Positions 1 to 8,602 of a DNA stretch of 46,201 bases are shown piece after piece. The notes beneath the pieces were generated by a model, which worked only from the letters and a program-made list of their open reading frames with translations, did no database searches and was not told the DNA's origin. Both the position numbers and the translations under genes were made by a program. The first letter of the stretch is position 1. Every line of letters starts with the position of its first letter. Source of the stretch: Penium margaritaceum (lineage: Eukaryota; Streptophyta; Zygnematophyceae; Desmidiales; Peniaceae); the NCBI GenBank assembly GCA_023375785.1, contig SZWC01008645.1, forward strand, positions 67,380-113,580. Direction: 5' to 3'.

Positions 1-972
1 CCATTGCGCTTTGCTGCATTGCGACGCAATTCCACCTGCACCAGGTGTGTGCAGATGAAGTCGAGGTCGAGAGTGGGCTGGCACTCCAGCGTCTCTCGCA
101 CCGTGTCGTAACTGGTTGGGAGTCCCCTCAGCAAGAGGAGGATGAAGCGCGTCTCTTCCACAGGGTTGCCAGCCGCTCTCAGCTGCTTCGCCAGCTCCTT
201 GGCCCTGTCCAGATACGCCTCCATCCCTTCACCACCCTGCATTTTCAGCGCCATCATCTTTTCCTCTCATACTTCTTGCACAACGTGTCCTACCCCTCCT
301 TTGCAGTAGCCTTGTCACTCACGTACTGAAGATGCGGGTTGGAGATGGTGTTGACAAGCAACCTGTAGGCTTGCCTGTCCTTCTTCTTCCACTCCTCATA
401 CGCCGCCGCTGCAGTTGTAGATGAACTTGCATCTGCTGCACCTTTCTGCGGCGTCTTCCCCGCCACCACCTGCGCTGCGGTGATGCCTTTTGCCTGTGGA
501 GGCGGAGCGCGCTCGTCGCCGCTCACCACCTCCCACAAGCCCCTCTCCTCCAAAAGGAGGCGGGTACGGATCTTCCAAAACGTGAAGTTGGCGCGTCCTT
601 CCAGCCTCTCCAAGGGCTGGGCTGCTGTTACCACGCCTGCTGCTGCCATTTTGAGCTTTGGTGATGCTCAACGCTGCCCTTGGGTGGCGGCGCTACCCCT
701 GCTTCTGCTGCTGCTTCNTCATACGCCGCCGCTGCAGTTGTAGATGAACTTGCATCTGCTGCACCTTTCTGCGGCGTCTTCCCCGCCACCACCTGCGCTG
801 CGGTGATGCCTTTTGCCTGTGGAGGCGGAGCGCGCTCGTCGCCGCTCACCACCTCCCACAAGCCCCTCTCCTCCAAAAGGAGGCGGGTACGGATCTTCCA
901 AAACGTGAAGTTGGCGCGTCCTTACAGCCTCTCCAAGGGCTGGGCTGCTGTTACCACGCCTGCTGCTGCCAT
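1..972 (-). pseudogene. gag: P1 gag, partial, with an internal duplicated segment
   Basis: Copia Gag of the UBN2 type, the structural protein of the cytoplasmic virus-like particle. The start codon is at 972-970 and begins MAAAGVVTAAQPLERLEGR, followed by the FTFWKIRTRLLLEERGLWEVV motif region typical of plant copia Gag. The same start occurs again at 649-647, because 396-717 and 719-1040 are a 322-bp direct duplication meeting at the N at 718. The frame is therefore broken as assembled. Toward the left edge the homology continues through the middle of Gag; the zinc knuckle is outside the window. The duplication is probably an unmerged contig overlap, so the true gene may be less damaged than it looks. 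Confidence 0.85.
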
Positions 973-1040
973 TTTGAGCTTTGGTGATGCTCAACGCTGC
1001 CCTTGGATGGCGGCGCTACCCCTGCTTCTGCTGCTGCTTC
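396..1040. repeat. 322-bp direct duplication around an N (assembly join)
   Basis: Bases 396-717 are repeated almost exactly at 719-1040 with a single N (718) between them. No other P copy has this duplication, and the break falls exactly on the N, so a failed contig overlap is more likely than a real tandem duplication. Confidence 0.85.
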
Positions 1041-1604
1041 TGCCAGAAATCTGTCTGACAGAAAATGGACTGTAGATGCCAGCAGACTGGGAATTTGGAA
1101 AAACTGAGCCCACCACTGGAAACTTCAGTTCAAAACCTTTCAGATCGACTCATAAAACAGGGTCATCAACGGGGGATTTTGAAAGATATGCCCTCTTGAA
1201 AACAGGGTATGCTTCTGCTCCTACTCCAACTCAAGCCAGCCAGCTTGTAAACGGCGTTTCTCCCAAACGCATCGATGGAATGCAAATATTTTTGCACTAA
1301 TGGAAACCTTAGGAAAAATACTACAATTCGCATGTGCCACTTTTTAAATTTGACAAAGAAACAAGAGAGTTATGGTCATCACAAGGCGACAGCCTTACTC
1401 ATAGAGAAGAGTGTAGCCCTGGCCGACCTCATTTTGAGCATAACTCTCAATCTGACCGTTGGATCGTTGCGATCTTGGGCTCGTTGGAAAGCATGTCTTC
1501 GGAACTTAAAGATCCAGTGGTTGATGGTCAAGTTTGGTGAAGGTTTCACCCCAACCCGTCACTCTCAAAGTGACGGCCTGTGCTGGCTAAAAGTGGCAGA
1601 ACTT
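973..1604 (-). other. P1 leader (5' untranslated region)
   Basis: Non-coding stretch between primer-binding site and gag start, collinear with the leaders of P3, P4 and P6. It carries the CTGTCAGACAG near-palindrome (about 1053-1063) and one arm pair of the conserved leader hairpin (a GAGAGTTATGGTCAT arm near 1365-1380 with a degenerate partner near 1438-1450). Apparent short ORFs here are not conserved between copies and I regard them as chance. Confidence 0.7.
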
Positions 1605-1617
1605 GGCTCTGATACCA
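1605..1617 (-). other. P1 primer-binding site for initiator tRNA-Met
   Basis: On the minus strand this reads TGGTATCAGAGCC, two bases inside the LTR end. It is the standard plant copia site complementary to the 3' end of initiator methionine tRNA, which primes minus-strand cDNA synthesis. Confidence 0.9.
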
Positions 1618-1619
1618 AA

Positions 1620-2325
1620 TGTTGGAAATGGAGGAGAGAGGGAGCCTTGGAGCAGCGAGCATGTGTGATTGAAAGGGCATCACTTGTGCTGAAGAATGGT
1701 TGTTNGAGTACATATAGAGCTAGAGCTTGGGCAAGTCAGCCCTCTCACAAGCCACACCACTTAGCCATGGAGGCTAAGGCTCACACACTAGAATCCATAA
1801 TCTCACACAAGGGAGGAAATCAGCCTAGCAATCAGGCTGACCACTCACACACGACCTAGAGAGCTAGAGAATGCTCTCATGGCACACTCCTAGTGGTCAC
1901 ATAACCCACAAACCCATGGAGAATCGCCATGTGTCCATGGCTAGCACACAAGGATCTCACCTCACCTAAAAAGTAAGGAGAGGTACCTTTATCCTAGTCA
2001 GCACACTCTGACAAGGCAATCCTAAGACCAAGGACCTTTTTGGATATTTCTCCCATCAGGTCTTGCCTTTTTCTTTTCTCAGGCTAAGGCATGGAGCCAT
2101 CACCCATGCCCACCCACACATCGACGGTCCATGATCCCCGAAACTTCAAAAATTCATATCTCCCAATCCGACCGTTGGATCGGCCTCAAACTTGGACCGT
2201 AAACATTTTGCCACATGATCTTTCCAATGGTGAAGTTGTATTGGCGATCGGAGCAGGCATCTGGTACTTTCCTGGAACTTGCTCCTGTGGACCTGAAATT
2301 GAGCCGGATGGCTACCTTTCCAACA
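1620..2325 (-). repeat. P1 5' LTR
   Basis: Family P LTR, ends TG...CA (minus-strand TGTTGGAAAGG start at 2325; plus-strand view TGTTGG...CCAACA). It is 706 bp against 738 bp for intact copies. Two short losses explain most of the difference: about 17 bp at the N at 1705, next to the TATA region, and about 14 bp missing from the segment before the TTTTTCTTTTCTCAGG block near 2065. The promoter region lies near 1706-1730. Confidence 0.9.
1705..1705. other. Single N: assembly join with local loss in the P1 LTR
   Basis: About 17 bp present in other P LTRs (GAATCACTCAAAATGAT-like segment) are missing here. Confidence 0.7.
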
Positions 2326-3123
2326 CCAACGGCGGCATCGAGTACGCGGCTGGTGAGGGAGAGAAGGTCGTGCACAGACGGCTCAACGGAGCCGACAAGG
2401 AGTTGCGGCTGCAGAACGTTGTCTACATGCCAATTTCTGCCACGAACCTCCTCTCCGTCTCGCGGATTACGGATCACGCGATGACTGTGGTGTTCACACA
2501 GAAGGAAGCCGTCATCCTCAAGAACGAGGACGTGATGATTACCTACGCTGCGTCAGACCTTGTCGCCAAAGTGCCACAAACGGATGGGCTCTACGTTCTG
2601 CAAACGAAGAGCACGGAAGGGCACGCTGGGGCGGCAGAGGCAGTAAAGGAAGCTGTACCATCTCCGAACGCCAAGACACCATCCATGCCGCCTGCTGTGG
2701 CGGCTAAAGACGCAGGAGCAGCAACTGCGAAGCTGTGGCACAGACGCCTTGGGCACGTGGCCGACAGCACCCTGCAGGTCATGCAGGAGCAGAAGCTTGT
2801 ACGCGGGCTGGAGGGGTGTGAGCTGAAGGGTGGATGCAACGCTGGGTGTGAGGCTTGCCTACAAGGGAAGTCAAAGCGAAAACGCTTCTCCAAAAACGGT
2901 CGCAGAACAGAGGGCATACTCGACCTTGTCCACAGCGACGTGTGTGGCCCCATGCGCACCACGTCCAACGGCGGCTCCAAGTACCTCCTCACCTTCATCG
3001 ATGATTACTCTCGGAAGGTGTGGGTGTACTTCCTCAAAACAAAGGAAGAGGTGCTGGAGCGCCTGCAAGATTTTGTCGCGATGGTGGAGCGACAAATCGG
3101 ACGGATGGTGTATGCACTGCGCT
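2326..3123 (+). pseudogene. pol: Q1: copia pol fragment (protease end, GAG-pre-integrase, start of integrase)
   Basis: Plus-strand remnant of family Q. It is joined on the left to the P1 LTR that interrupts it and continues past the left edge. The translation shows the end of the protease domain (NVVYMPISATNLLSVSRITDH), the GAG-pre-integrase zinc motif (WHRRLGHV, then CEACLQGK) and the beginning of the integrase core with its first catalytic aspartate in HSDVCGP and FIDDYSRKVWVYFLKTK. Homology stops near VYALR, before the second catalytic aspartate, where sequence passes into the R1 LTR. The reading frame is open throughout, although the ORF starts inside the foreign P1 LTR. It is more GC-rich than Q3 and clearly a diverged copy. 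Confidence 0.85.
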
Positions 3124-3140
3124 ACAAGCGCAGTGCATAC
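3110..3140. repeat. Perfect 14-bp inverted repeat at the Q1/R1 junction
   Basis: GTATGCACTGCGCT (3110-3123), spacer ACA, then its exact reverse complement (3127-3140). The left arm reads as integrase codons of Q1; the same 12-13 bases also occur natively in the R LTR. The junction therefore lies on shared sequence plus a fold-back copy. Confidence 0.85.
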
Positions 3141-3280
3141 ACTGCGCTTGTAGCGCAAGTCCCCCAGCGATACGAAGAGAGGCTAAGAGAGACAAGGCAT
3201 GCACTGCTCATCCTTGTGGAGCAAGTCCCCTTGGTCTACTCTTGGTAGTCTACCTGGTGCATGCTCCTTAGGACAACTTC

Positions 3281-3347
3281 CTACAGCCTAGTGAATGAAG
3301 GCGCCGTCTCGCAAGCGAGAGGTCCGGGGTCAAATCCCGCCAGGACC
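3281..3347 (+). other. tRNA-like segment (A-box and B-box) in the R1 LTR
   Basis: CAGCCTAGTG (3284-3293) resembles a Pol III A-box and GGTCAAATCCC (3328-3338) a B-box with one change from GGTTCAAATCC. Between them a strong stem, TCTCGC/GCGAGA, sits where an anticodon arm would be. The spacing fits a tRNA, but no 7-bp acceptor stem pairs. The same segment occurs in R2 (minus, about 10444-10512) and R3 (minus, about 41841-41910). Probably a tRNA-derived or tRNA-mimicking module; not a functional tRNA gene. Confidence 0.55.
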
Positions 3348-3527
3348 AAATTTTCTTTGTGACTAAAAAGGGCCAAGGAAGCTTCCTAGAAGCTTCTAAG
3401 GTCCAAGGTGGATCAAGCGCCACTTGGCGGTCACAGAGGGTGCCATGTCATCAAAGCTGATGACACTGTCTAGGGTGGCCTTGGGGGGAGGCCCTCCAAG
3501 GAGCCACTGGGAGCACTGACCAGAGAC

Positions 3528-3534
3528 TATATAA
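3528..3534 (+). promoter_or_regulatory. TATA box of the R1 LTR
   Basis: TATATAA within ACTATATAAGGCC; retained in R2 and nearly so in R3 (TTATACAG there on the minus-strand copy). Confidence 0.6.
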
Positions 3535-3842
3535 GGCCTGTCATTTGCATGTGATAAAATATCATCTCTTACTCTTGAGACTTGGGAGAAAACTAATCCC
3601 TTGTTGGCCACCAAGAAAGAGGATAAAGAACAAATGCAAGTGCATACTTTGGTGTGTAGCTTTCCCAGTTGGGTGAGAGTTTGGAACACTCTCCGGCCAC
3701 GGTTGAGACAAGCCAAGTGAACCTTTCAGTGTGGAAACACCACTCCGTGGGTGATCTCTACCTTGGTTGAAATACCAAGGGCGGTCGGCGGTTTGCCTGT
3801 CGGCGCCATTTACTCTAGACCGTGGCCAAGTGCAGAGTGACA

Positions 3843-4735
3843 AAACATTAGTAGCAAGTATTTTCTGACCTCCATAGACAATCATAGCCATAAGGTATGG
3901 ATCTTCTTCCTCAAAGCAAAGGGAGAGGTCAGAGACAAGTTGTAGGAGCTTGTTACCATGGTGGGGCGACAGACCGGAAAGAAATTCGAAGCGATGCGAA
4001 GCGACAATGCTAGAGGGTACAAGGCATGCAAGGGCTTGTTGCGGCAATATGGGATCAACCACAAGCCCACAACGCCTTACACGCCGCAGAGCAATGGTAT
4101 TGCCAAACGGATGAATTTGACCATCCTCGGCATGGTGCGTAGCATGCTCCATGATGCAAAGCTTCCACTGCGGCTCTAGGCAGAAGCGGCAAGAACGACA
4201 TGCTATCTCATCAACCTGCTTCCTACGGCTGCTCTGGACAGGCGCGAAAAGAAGAAGGAAAAGCAACAGATGACGCCACAAGAAGTTTGGTCAGGGAAGA
4301 AGCCGGACACATCACATGTGAAAGTATTCGGCTGCACCACATGGACAAAGGTCCATGCGGGTGCTGGCAAGCTGGATGCAAGAGCGCAAAAGTGTGTTAT
4401 GTTGGGCTATGAGACGGCCCACAAGACCTCTTGCTTATTGGACCTGGCAGGAAGAAGACTCATCACCAGCCGGGACATAACGTTTGACGAAACGAAACCA
4501 GACAAGGAAGAGATGCTTGATCCTAGCAAGCTCCAAAATAGGGAGAGAAGTTGGTGCTACTGGAGTCAGAAGATCAAGCTCCCGAAAACTGGCAAGTGAT
4601 GCCTGTACAGCAGGCCGTGAAGAACAGTGTTGTGGCATGGAGTGCGGCTCCGCAATCTGACGCAGCGACGAGCTCCGATACATAGTCAGAGACGTCCAAG
4701 GCATCTGAAAACAGCTCGAAGGCCAGTAGCTCTTC
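3843..4735 (+). pseudogene. pol: Q2 integrase remnant
   Basis: Begins at KYFLTSIDNHSHKVW and runs through the core: second catalytic Asp in MRSDNARG, catalytic Glu position changed in SNGIAKRMNLT (A-E-R/Q expected, A-K-R seen, so the active site is lost), then the C-terminal TPQEVWSGKKPDTSHVKVFGCT and CVMLGYE motifs. In-frame stops (about 3943 and 4177) and at least one frame change are present. From about 4600 to 4881 sequence is the non-conserved link between integrase and RT; I see no separate gene in it. Confidence 0.85.
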
Positions 4736-4876
4736 AAAATAAAAAACTTAACTTCAGGGTAGCCTGTAGCACAGGAGCAATAGCATTGTGAAGATCACCC
4801 GGCAATACAAAGTCATGGCACACGACAAAGAAAACAAACTCCAAAGTATGATGCTGACATCAGAAGTTGGACTGGA

Positions 4877-4881
4877 CGAAG
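4877..4881. repeat. Target-site duplicate, left side of Q3
   Basis: CGAAG, paired with CTAAG at 11894-11898 (one mismatch), flanking Q3. Confidence 0.75.
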
Positions 4882-5651
4882 TATTGACCTGATATGCTCC
4901 TTGTCGATCGCTGAAATTTGGACAGGCACAAGAAAGACTAGGCATGCACTGCTCCCTTGGAGTAAGTCCCCTAAGTCTGGTCCTAATAGACAAGGCATGC
5001 ACTGCTCCTTTGGAGCAAGTCCCCTTGGTCTAAACTGGATAGTATAGCCAGCAAATACTACCTAGGACAATTCCTTATGGCTTAGCGTTCCAAACTTAGT
5101 CTCTGGAGCGAGAGGTCACAGGGTCAAATCCCAACCCAGTGACTAATTTTCTTTGTGACCAAAAGGGGGACAGGAAGGTTCTAAGAGGCATCTTAGAACA
5201 TTCCAAGGTCCATCCTGGTAGCTAGCGCTACGTGGCAGTCACCGGGAATGCCATGTAGGTAGGGAGGATGACGGAATCCAGATTGCCCCCAAAGTGGCTC
5301 ATCTAACGAGCCACTTCGCGCTTAGCCTAGAGGCTAGGTCCAGGACCATAAGAACATGTCAGTTTCCTGTCATTGAGTATAGTTCTTACCTTTGAGACTC
5401 CTAACAGAGTTGTCCACCAGAGGCAGACACTAAAGAAACATTGCTTGGTCTTAGCCCTAGGAGTTCGCTCCTCGTACAAAAGTGACCAGCTCCTAAGGAC
5501 AAAGTACAAGGAAGTGATTTCTATGAACTGCTTAGTGTGGAATCTTGGCTCTGAGGGTGACATCATCTCTTGGTTGCAATAGCAAGAGTGGTTGGCGAGA
5601 ACTATTGTATCAGAACCCGTTTTCTAGACCGTCACCTCATGCAGGTTGACA
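4882..5651 (+). repeat. Q3 5' LTR
   Basis: 770 bp, matching 11125-11893 along its whole length with scattered substitutions. A possible TATA motif is ACCATAAGAAC near 5343-5353 (ACTATAAGAAC in the 3' copy). It contains a short repeated GGCATGCACTGCTCC...GAGTAAGTCC motif (about 4942 and 4998) and the tRNA-like segment at 5074-5140. Related over much of its length to the R LTRs. Confidence 0.9.
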
Positions 5652-5728
5652 AAGGATTAAAGGCCTACACTGACTAGTTGTAAGGCATGCTTCTGTGCAC
5701 TCTCTCGTCCTCTATGTCTTGCAGCGTG

Positions 5729-5782
5729 CATCAGCTCCATCAGCTCCATCAGCTCCATCAGCTCCATCAGCTCCATCAGCTC
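5729..5782 (+). repeat. 9-bp minisatellite (CATCAGCTC)6
   Basis: Six perfect tandem units in the Q3 leader. Q4 has five imperfect units of the same repeat at 44501-44545 on the minus strand. Confidence 0.95.
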
Positions 5783-5815
5783 CAACAGTGGGTGCGAGCA
5801 CTTAGCGAATAAGTG

Positions 5816-5894
5816 CCAAGGGTAAGCTCTACCCTTGGAGGTACGACCCTTGGACCCTAACCAGGATAAGCTCTGCCCTTGGAGGCATGATCCT
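5816..5894 (+). repeat. Leader hairpin and 28-bp direct repeat
   Basis: CCAAGGG (5816-5822), a 9-base loop, then CCCTTGG (5832-5838). The segment TAAGCTCTACCCTTGGAGG... (5823-5850) is repeated with few changes at 5867-5894. Conserved in Q4 (about 44391-44470), which suggests a function in the genomic RNA such as packaging or dimerisation; that function is inference. Confidence 0.7.
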
Positions 5895-6049
5895 GAGTTT
5901 GCTAGTGTGCGTTCTTCATTGGTTACAGGTAATTAACAGCTAAGGAGTAAGCAACGGATCTGCACCACCTAAACCGGTAGCAGACAACAGCCTATATCAG
6001 CCTACATCGGCCTCAACCAAGCAAAGAAGCAGAGAAGCAGAAAATAAGT

Positions 6050-6898
6050 ATGACGATATCCACGACCCTCACTCTTGAGCAGGTCAACGGTGAGATGTCT
6101 AAGTTCACAGGGACAGGTTTTCCCTTGTGGAAATGGAAATTTGAGATTGTCATGAGGGTGCATGGCTACTTGAAGATGTTCCTTGGAGAAGAGGTTGAAC
6201 CTCCAAAAACAGATGTTGGATATGAAGCGTGGAGTGTCAAAAATGACATGGCACTTGCAATTTTTGTGACATTATTGTATGAGTCACAGCATGTCCACCT
6301 CCAAGACATCATACATGCATCAAAGGCTCAGGAGAAGCTTGCACATGTACACCAATCAACGGCTCTTGCAAATCACCTCTCCATCCTTCAAAAGCTGATT
6401 TTGATGAGGCTGAACGAGGGAGAGTCCATTCCAGACTTCCTACAGCAGTTTGAAGGACTGTTATAGCAAGTGACCCAAATGAAGTGGGAAATTGACACCA
6501 ACATGTAGGCCATGATCCTCCTCATGGCAGTATCTGAAAGCTGGGGACCTTTGATCATCGTTTTTGGTAGTGGGAAGGAGGAGGATTTGACGTATGAGGC
6601 AGTGTCCCAGTATGTATGCAACGAGGCCATGCGTCGCAGCGATAGTGAGGCTAACATTTCTCCCTATGCTGCACAATATGGTGGTTGTGGCAACAACTCC
6701 TCTTTTGGTTAGAGTAGGAGCGGAAGCGGTGGCAGTGGAGGAAAGGGCAATGGTGGCAGTGGAAAGGGCTCAAAGCGTCTTGGGAAGTGCCATAATTGTG
6801 GCAAGCCTGAGTATTGGGCACGGTAGTACAGGGCTCCCAAGAAGGAAGATGGAGATCATGGTGGTAGATATGAGGGCAAAGGAAAGGATAAGAAGGAA
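6050..6898 (+). pseudogene. gag: Q3 gag with degenerate zinc knuckle
   Basis: Copia Gag starting MTISTTLTLEQVNGEMSKF at 6050 with the FPLWKWKFEIVMRVHGYL motif of the UBN2 domain. The frame stays open in one phase into protease, but stops occur at 6464, about 6506, 6710 and 6824; the TAGs correspond to TGG or CAG codons in Q4. The C-terminus has a Gly/Ser-rich linker and a CCHC knuckle where His and the last Cys have become Tyr (CHNCGKPEYWAR, stop, Y). The Q4 copy still reads CYNCGKLGHWAREC, so decay in Q3 is by single transitions. Confidence 0.88.
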
Positions 6899-7501
6899 TT
6901 GACGAATATGATGGTTGAGAGCGTACTAGCAACCAAGGGAGCGGTACTACTCAAGCGTAGAGCACACGGGCTTGACTCTGGCAGGAACCACCACTCTTCA
7001 AGGGAGAAGGATGTGTTCATCTCCATTGGGGACGGTGAACGTCGCTTCAGGTGTGCCAACGGCAGTCTTGTCCATGCACAAGGCGAGGGAGATAAGTTGA
7101 TCAGCATCAACATGAACAGTGTTGAAAAAAACTTGAAACTGGAGAACATCGTCTACATGTCGTCTTTTGCAACAAACCTCTTGTCCGTGTCCAAAATCAC
7201 AGACCACAACATGATGGTCGTCTTCACGAAAGAGGAGGCCGTGATTTTCAAGAGCAAAGACATCAAGATCTCCTATCTAAAGGAGAGTCTTATCGCACAG
7301 GTCCCAAGAGTTGATCGGCTCTACGTGCTGCACACCAAATCCCTTGAAAGTACAAATGAGAGATATGCGGCAGTTGAAGAGCCCAAGTCTCCAAAGGCTG
7401 ATGTTACACCACAAGCCGTCACCATGGCGGCCAACTCCACCGATACAGATACTGAGCTGTGGCACAGGCGGTTTGGCCATGTGGCCGACAGCATACTGTA
7501 A
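6899..7501 (+). pseudogene. pol: Q3 protease and GAG-pre-integrase
   Basis: In the same phase as gag. The aspartic protease active-site motif is DSG (codons from 6974, GLDSGRNHHSS), followed by FISIGDGERRFRCANGSL, and the domain ends with NIVYMSSFATNLLSVSKITDH. GAG-pre-integrase begins LWHRRFGHVADSIL and is cut by TAA at 7499. It would process the Gag-Pol polyprotein and start the integrase zinc-binding domain. Confidence 0.88.
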
Positions 7502-8602
7502 GCTATGCAACAGCACAAAGTGGTTCATGGGATGGAGGGATACAAGGCCAAGGATGAGAGAAAGTGCAAGAAGCTGTGTGAGTCCTCTAAGGCAAGGCAA
7601 AGAGAAAGCCCTTTGAGCGTAATGGGCAATGTACAACAACAATCTTGGACCGATTTCACTCTGATAAGTACGGACCATTCTGCACTCCTTCGAACGGAGG
7701 CAATAAGTACTTCTTGACCTTCATCGATGACCACACTCGTAAGATGTGGATCTACTTCCTCAAGACAAAGGGAGAGGTCAAGGAGAAGCTGCAAGAGTTT
7801 GTCGCAATAGTAGAGTGACTGACAAGCAAGAAGGTCAAGGTACTGCTTCGGACAACGGTGGTGAGTACGAGGCATGCAAAGGCTGGTTGAGCCAACACGG
7901 TATCAACCACCAAAACACCACGCCTTACACCTCCCAGAATGATGGCGTTACCGAGCAGATGAACCAGACTATCCTCGGCATGATACGAAGCATGCTCTTG
8001 GATGCTAAACTCCCACCTCGCTTTTGGGCTGAAGCTGCAAGAACTGCTTGTTACCTTGTGAATCTCACTCCAGCAGCCGCACTTGGAAGGCGTGGCAAGA
8101 AGCAGCACGAGAAGCAGCTCAGAACACCATAGGAGGCTTGGTCAGAAAAGAAGCCAGATGCTTCAGACTTGAGGATCTTTGGCTGAACTACCTGGGCAAA
8201 GATCCAAGGAGGAGAAGGAAGTGGCAAGTTGGATGCACGTGCTCGCAAGTGTGTAATGGTCGGATACGACACTGTATACAAGGCGTACAGGCCGTGGGAC
8301 CAAGCGGCTGGAAACCTCATCGGGAGTCGAGATATCAAGTTTGAAGAAAGGACCCTCGGCAAAGGAGAGTCCCTGGATCCTGTCCATGCTCCCAAATCAG
8401 GAGAGTTCGTTGGGTTGCTCGAGTCAGGTGAGCACACACCTGAGAACAGGCAGATGGTGCCAATGAAGGATATTGCACGGAGAAAGACTGTGCAGGCTGA
8501 TACAGCGATGGACTCTGACACTGAGTCTTACTCCTTCGATGCTTCTAAGTCAAACTTTAAGGCCGGTGACTCTTCCTCAAAGAGGGGATCACTCGTAGTA
8601 TA
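7502..8602 (+). pseudogene. pol: Q3 integrase
   Basis: Frameshifted continuation of pol. It shows FIDDHTRKMWIYFLKTKGEV, the second catalytic Asp in SDNGGEYEACKGW, TTPYTSQNDGVTEQMNQT with the catalytic Glu, then CYLVNLTPAAALGR, and the C-terminal CVMVGYDTVYKAYRPWDQ. At least two frameshifts and a stop are visible; the first catalytic Asp region (near 7670) is garbled. Cannot encode an enzyme. Confidence 0.85.

Larger units (their letters stand above)
1..2325 (-). mobile_element. P1: Ty1/copia element of family P, 5' half only (continues past the left edge)
   Basis: Minus-strand element seen from its 5' LTR (1620-2325) through the primer-binding site and leader into gag, where the window starts. 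It is inserted in Q1; the right flanking pentamer is CCAAC (2326-2330) and the other duplicate lies outside the window. Its LTR shares diagnostic variants with P7 at the right edge (GGAAATGGAGGAGAG start, ATTTTGCCACATG block), so P1 and P7 form a subgroup distinct from P3-P6. Single N characters at 718 and 1705 mark assembly joins inside it. Confidence 0.9.
3140..3842 (+). repeat. R1: 5'-truncated family R LTR
   Basis: Plus-orientation copy of the LTR seen complete as R2 and R3. It lacks about the first 57 bp (TGTTAT start) and ends correctly in GTGACA at 3842. A clear TATATAA box is at 3528-3534, followed about 30 bp later by the likely transcription start. A tRNA-like segment is at 3281-3347. 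No R internal region is attached: the right side abuts Q2 integrase codons directly. Confidence 0.85.
5652..6049 (+). other. Q3 leader with minisatellite and repeated hairpin motif
   Basis: Non-coding stretch between LTR and gag. No TGGTATCAGA site follows the LTR, unlike families P and S. It holds six CATCAGCTC units (5729-5782), a perfect 7-bp hairpin (5816-5838) and a 28-bp direct repeat (5823-5850 and 5867-5894). All three are shared with the Q4 leader, so they belong to the element. Confidence 0.75.

Noticed and set aside
2091..3248. 385-codon ORF as an intact gene
   Set aside because: It is a chance fusion: the N-terminal part is antisense P1 LTR, the middle is Q1 pol, and the end is R1 LTR.
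3281..3347. A genuine tRNA gene
   Set aside because: A- and B-box-like sequences are present, but no acceptor stem pairs, and the segment lies within an LTR; kept only as tRNA-like.
5729..5782. CRISPR or telomere-type array
   Set aside because: Perfect 9-bp tandem units without spacers, shared with another Q leader; a minisatellite.
7018..7040. Window as a bacterial or organellar accessory region with operons
   Set aside because: All coding remains are copia gag-pol, with a plant initiator tRNA-Met primer site and plant-type LTR promoters; no ribosome-binding sites or operon structure.
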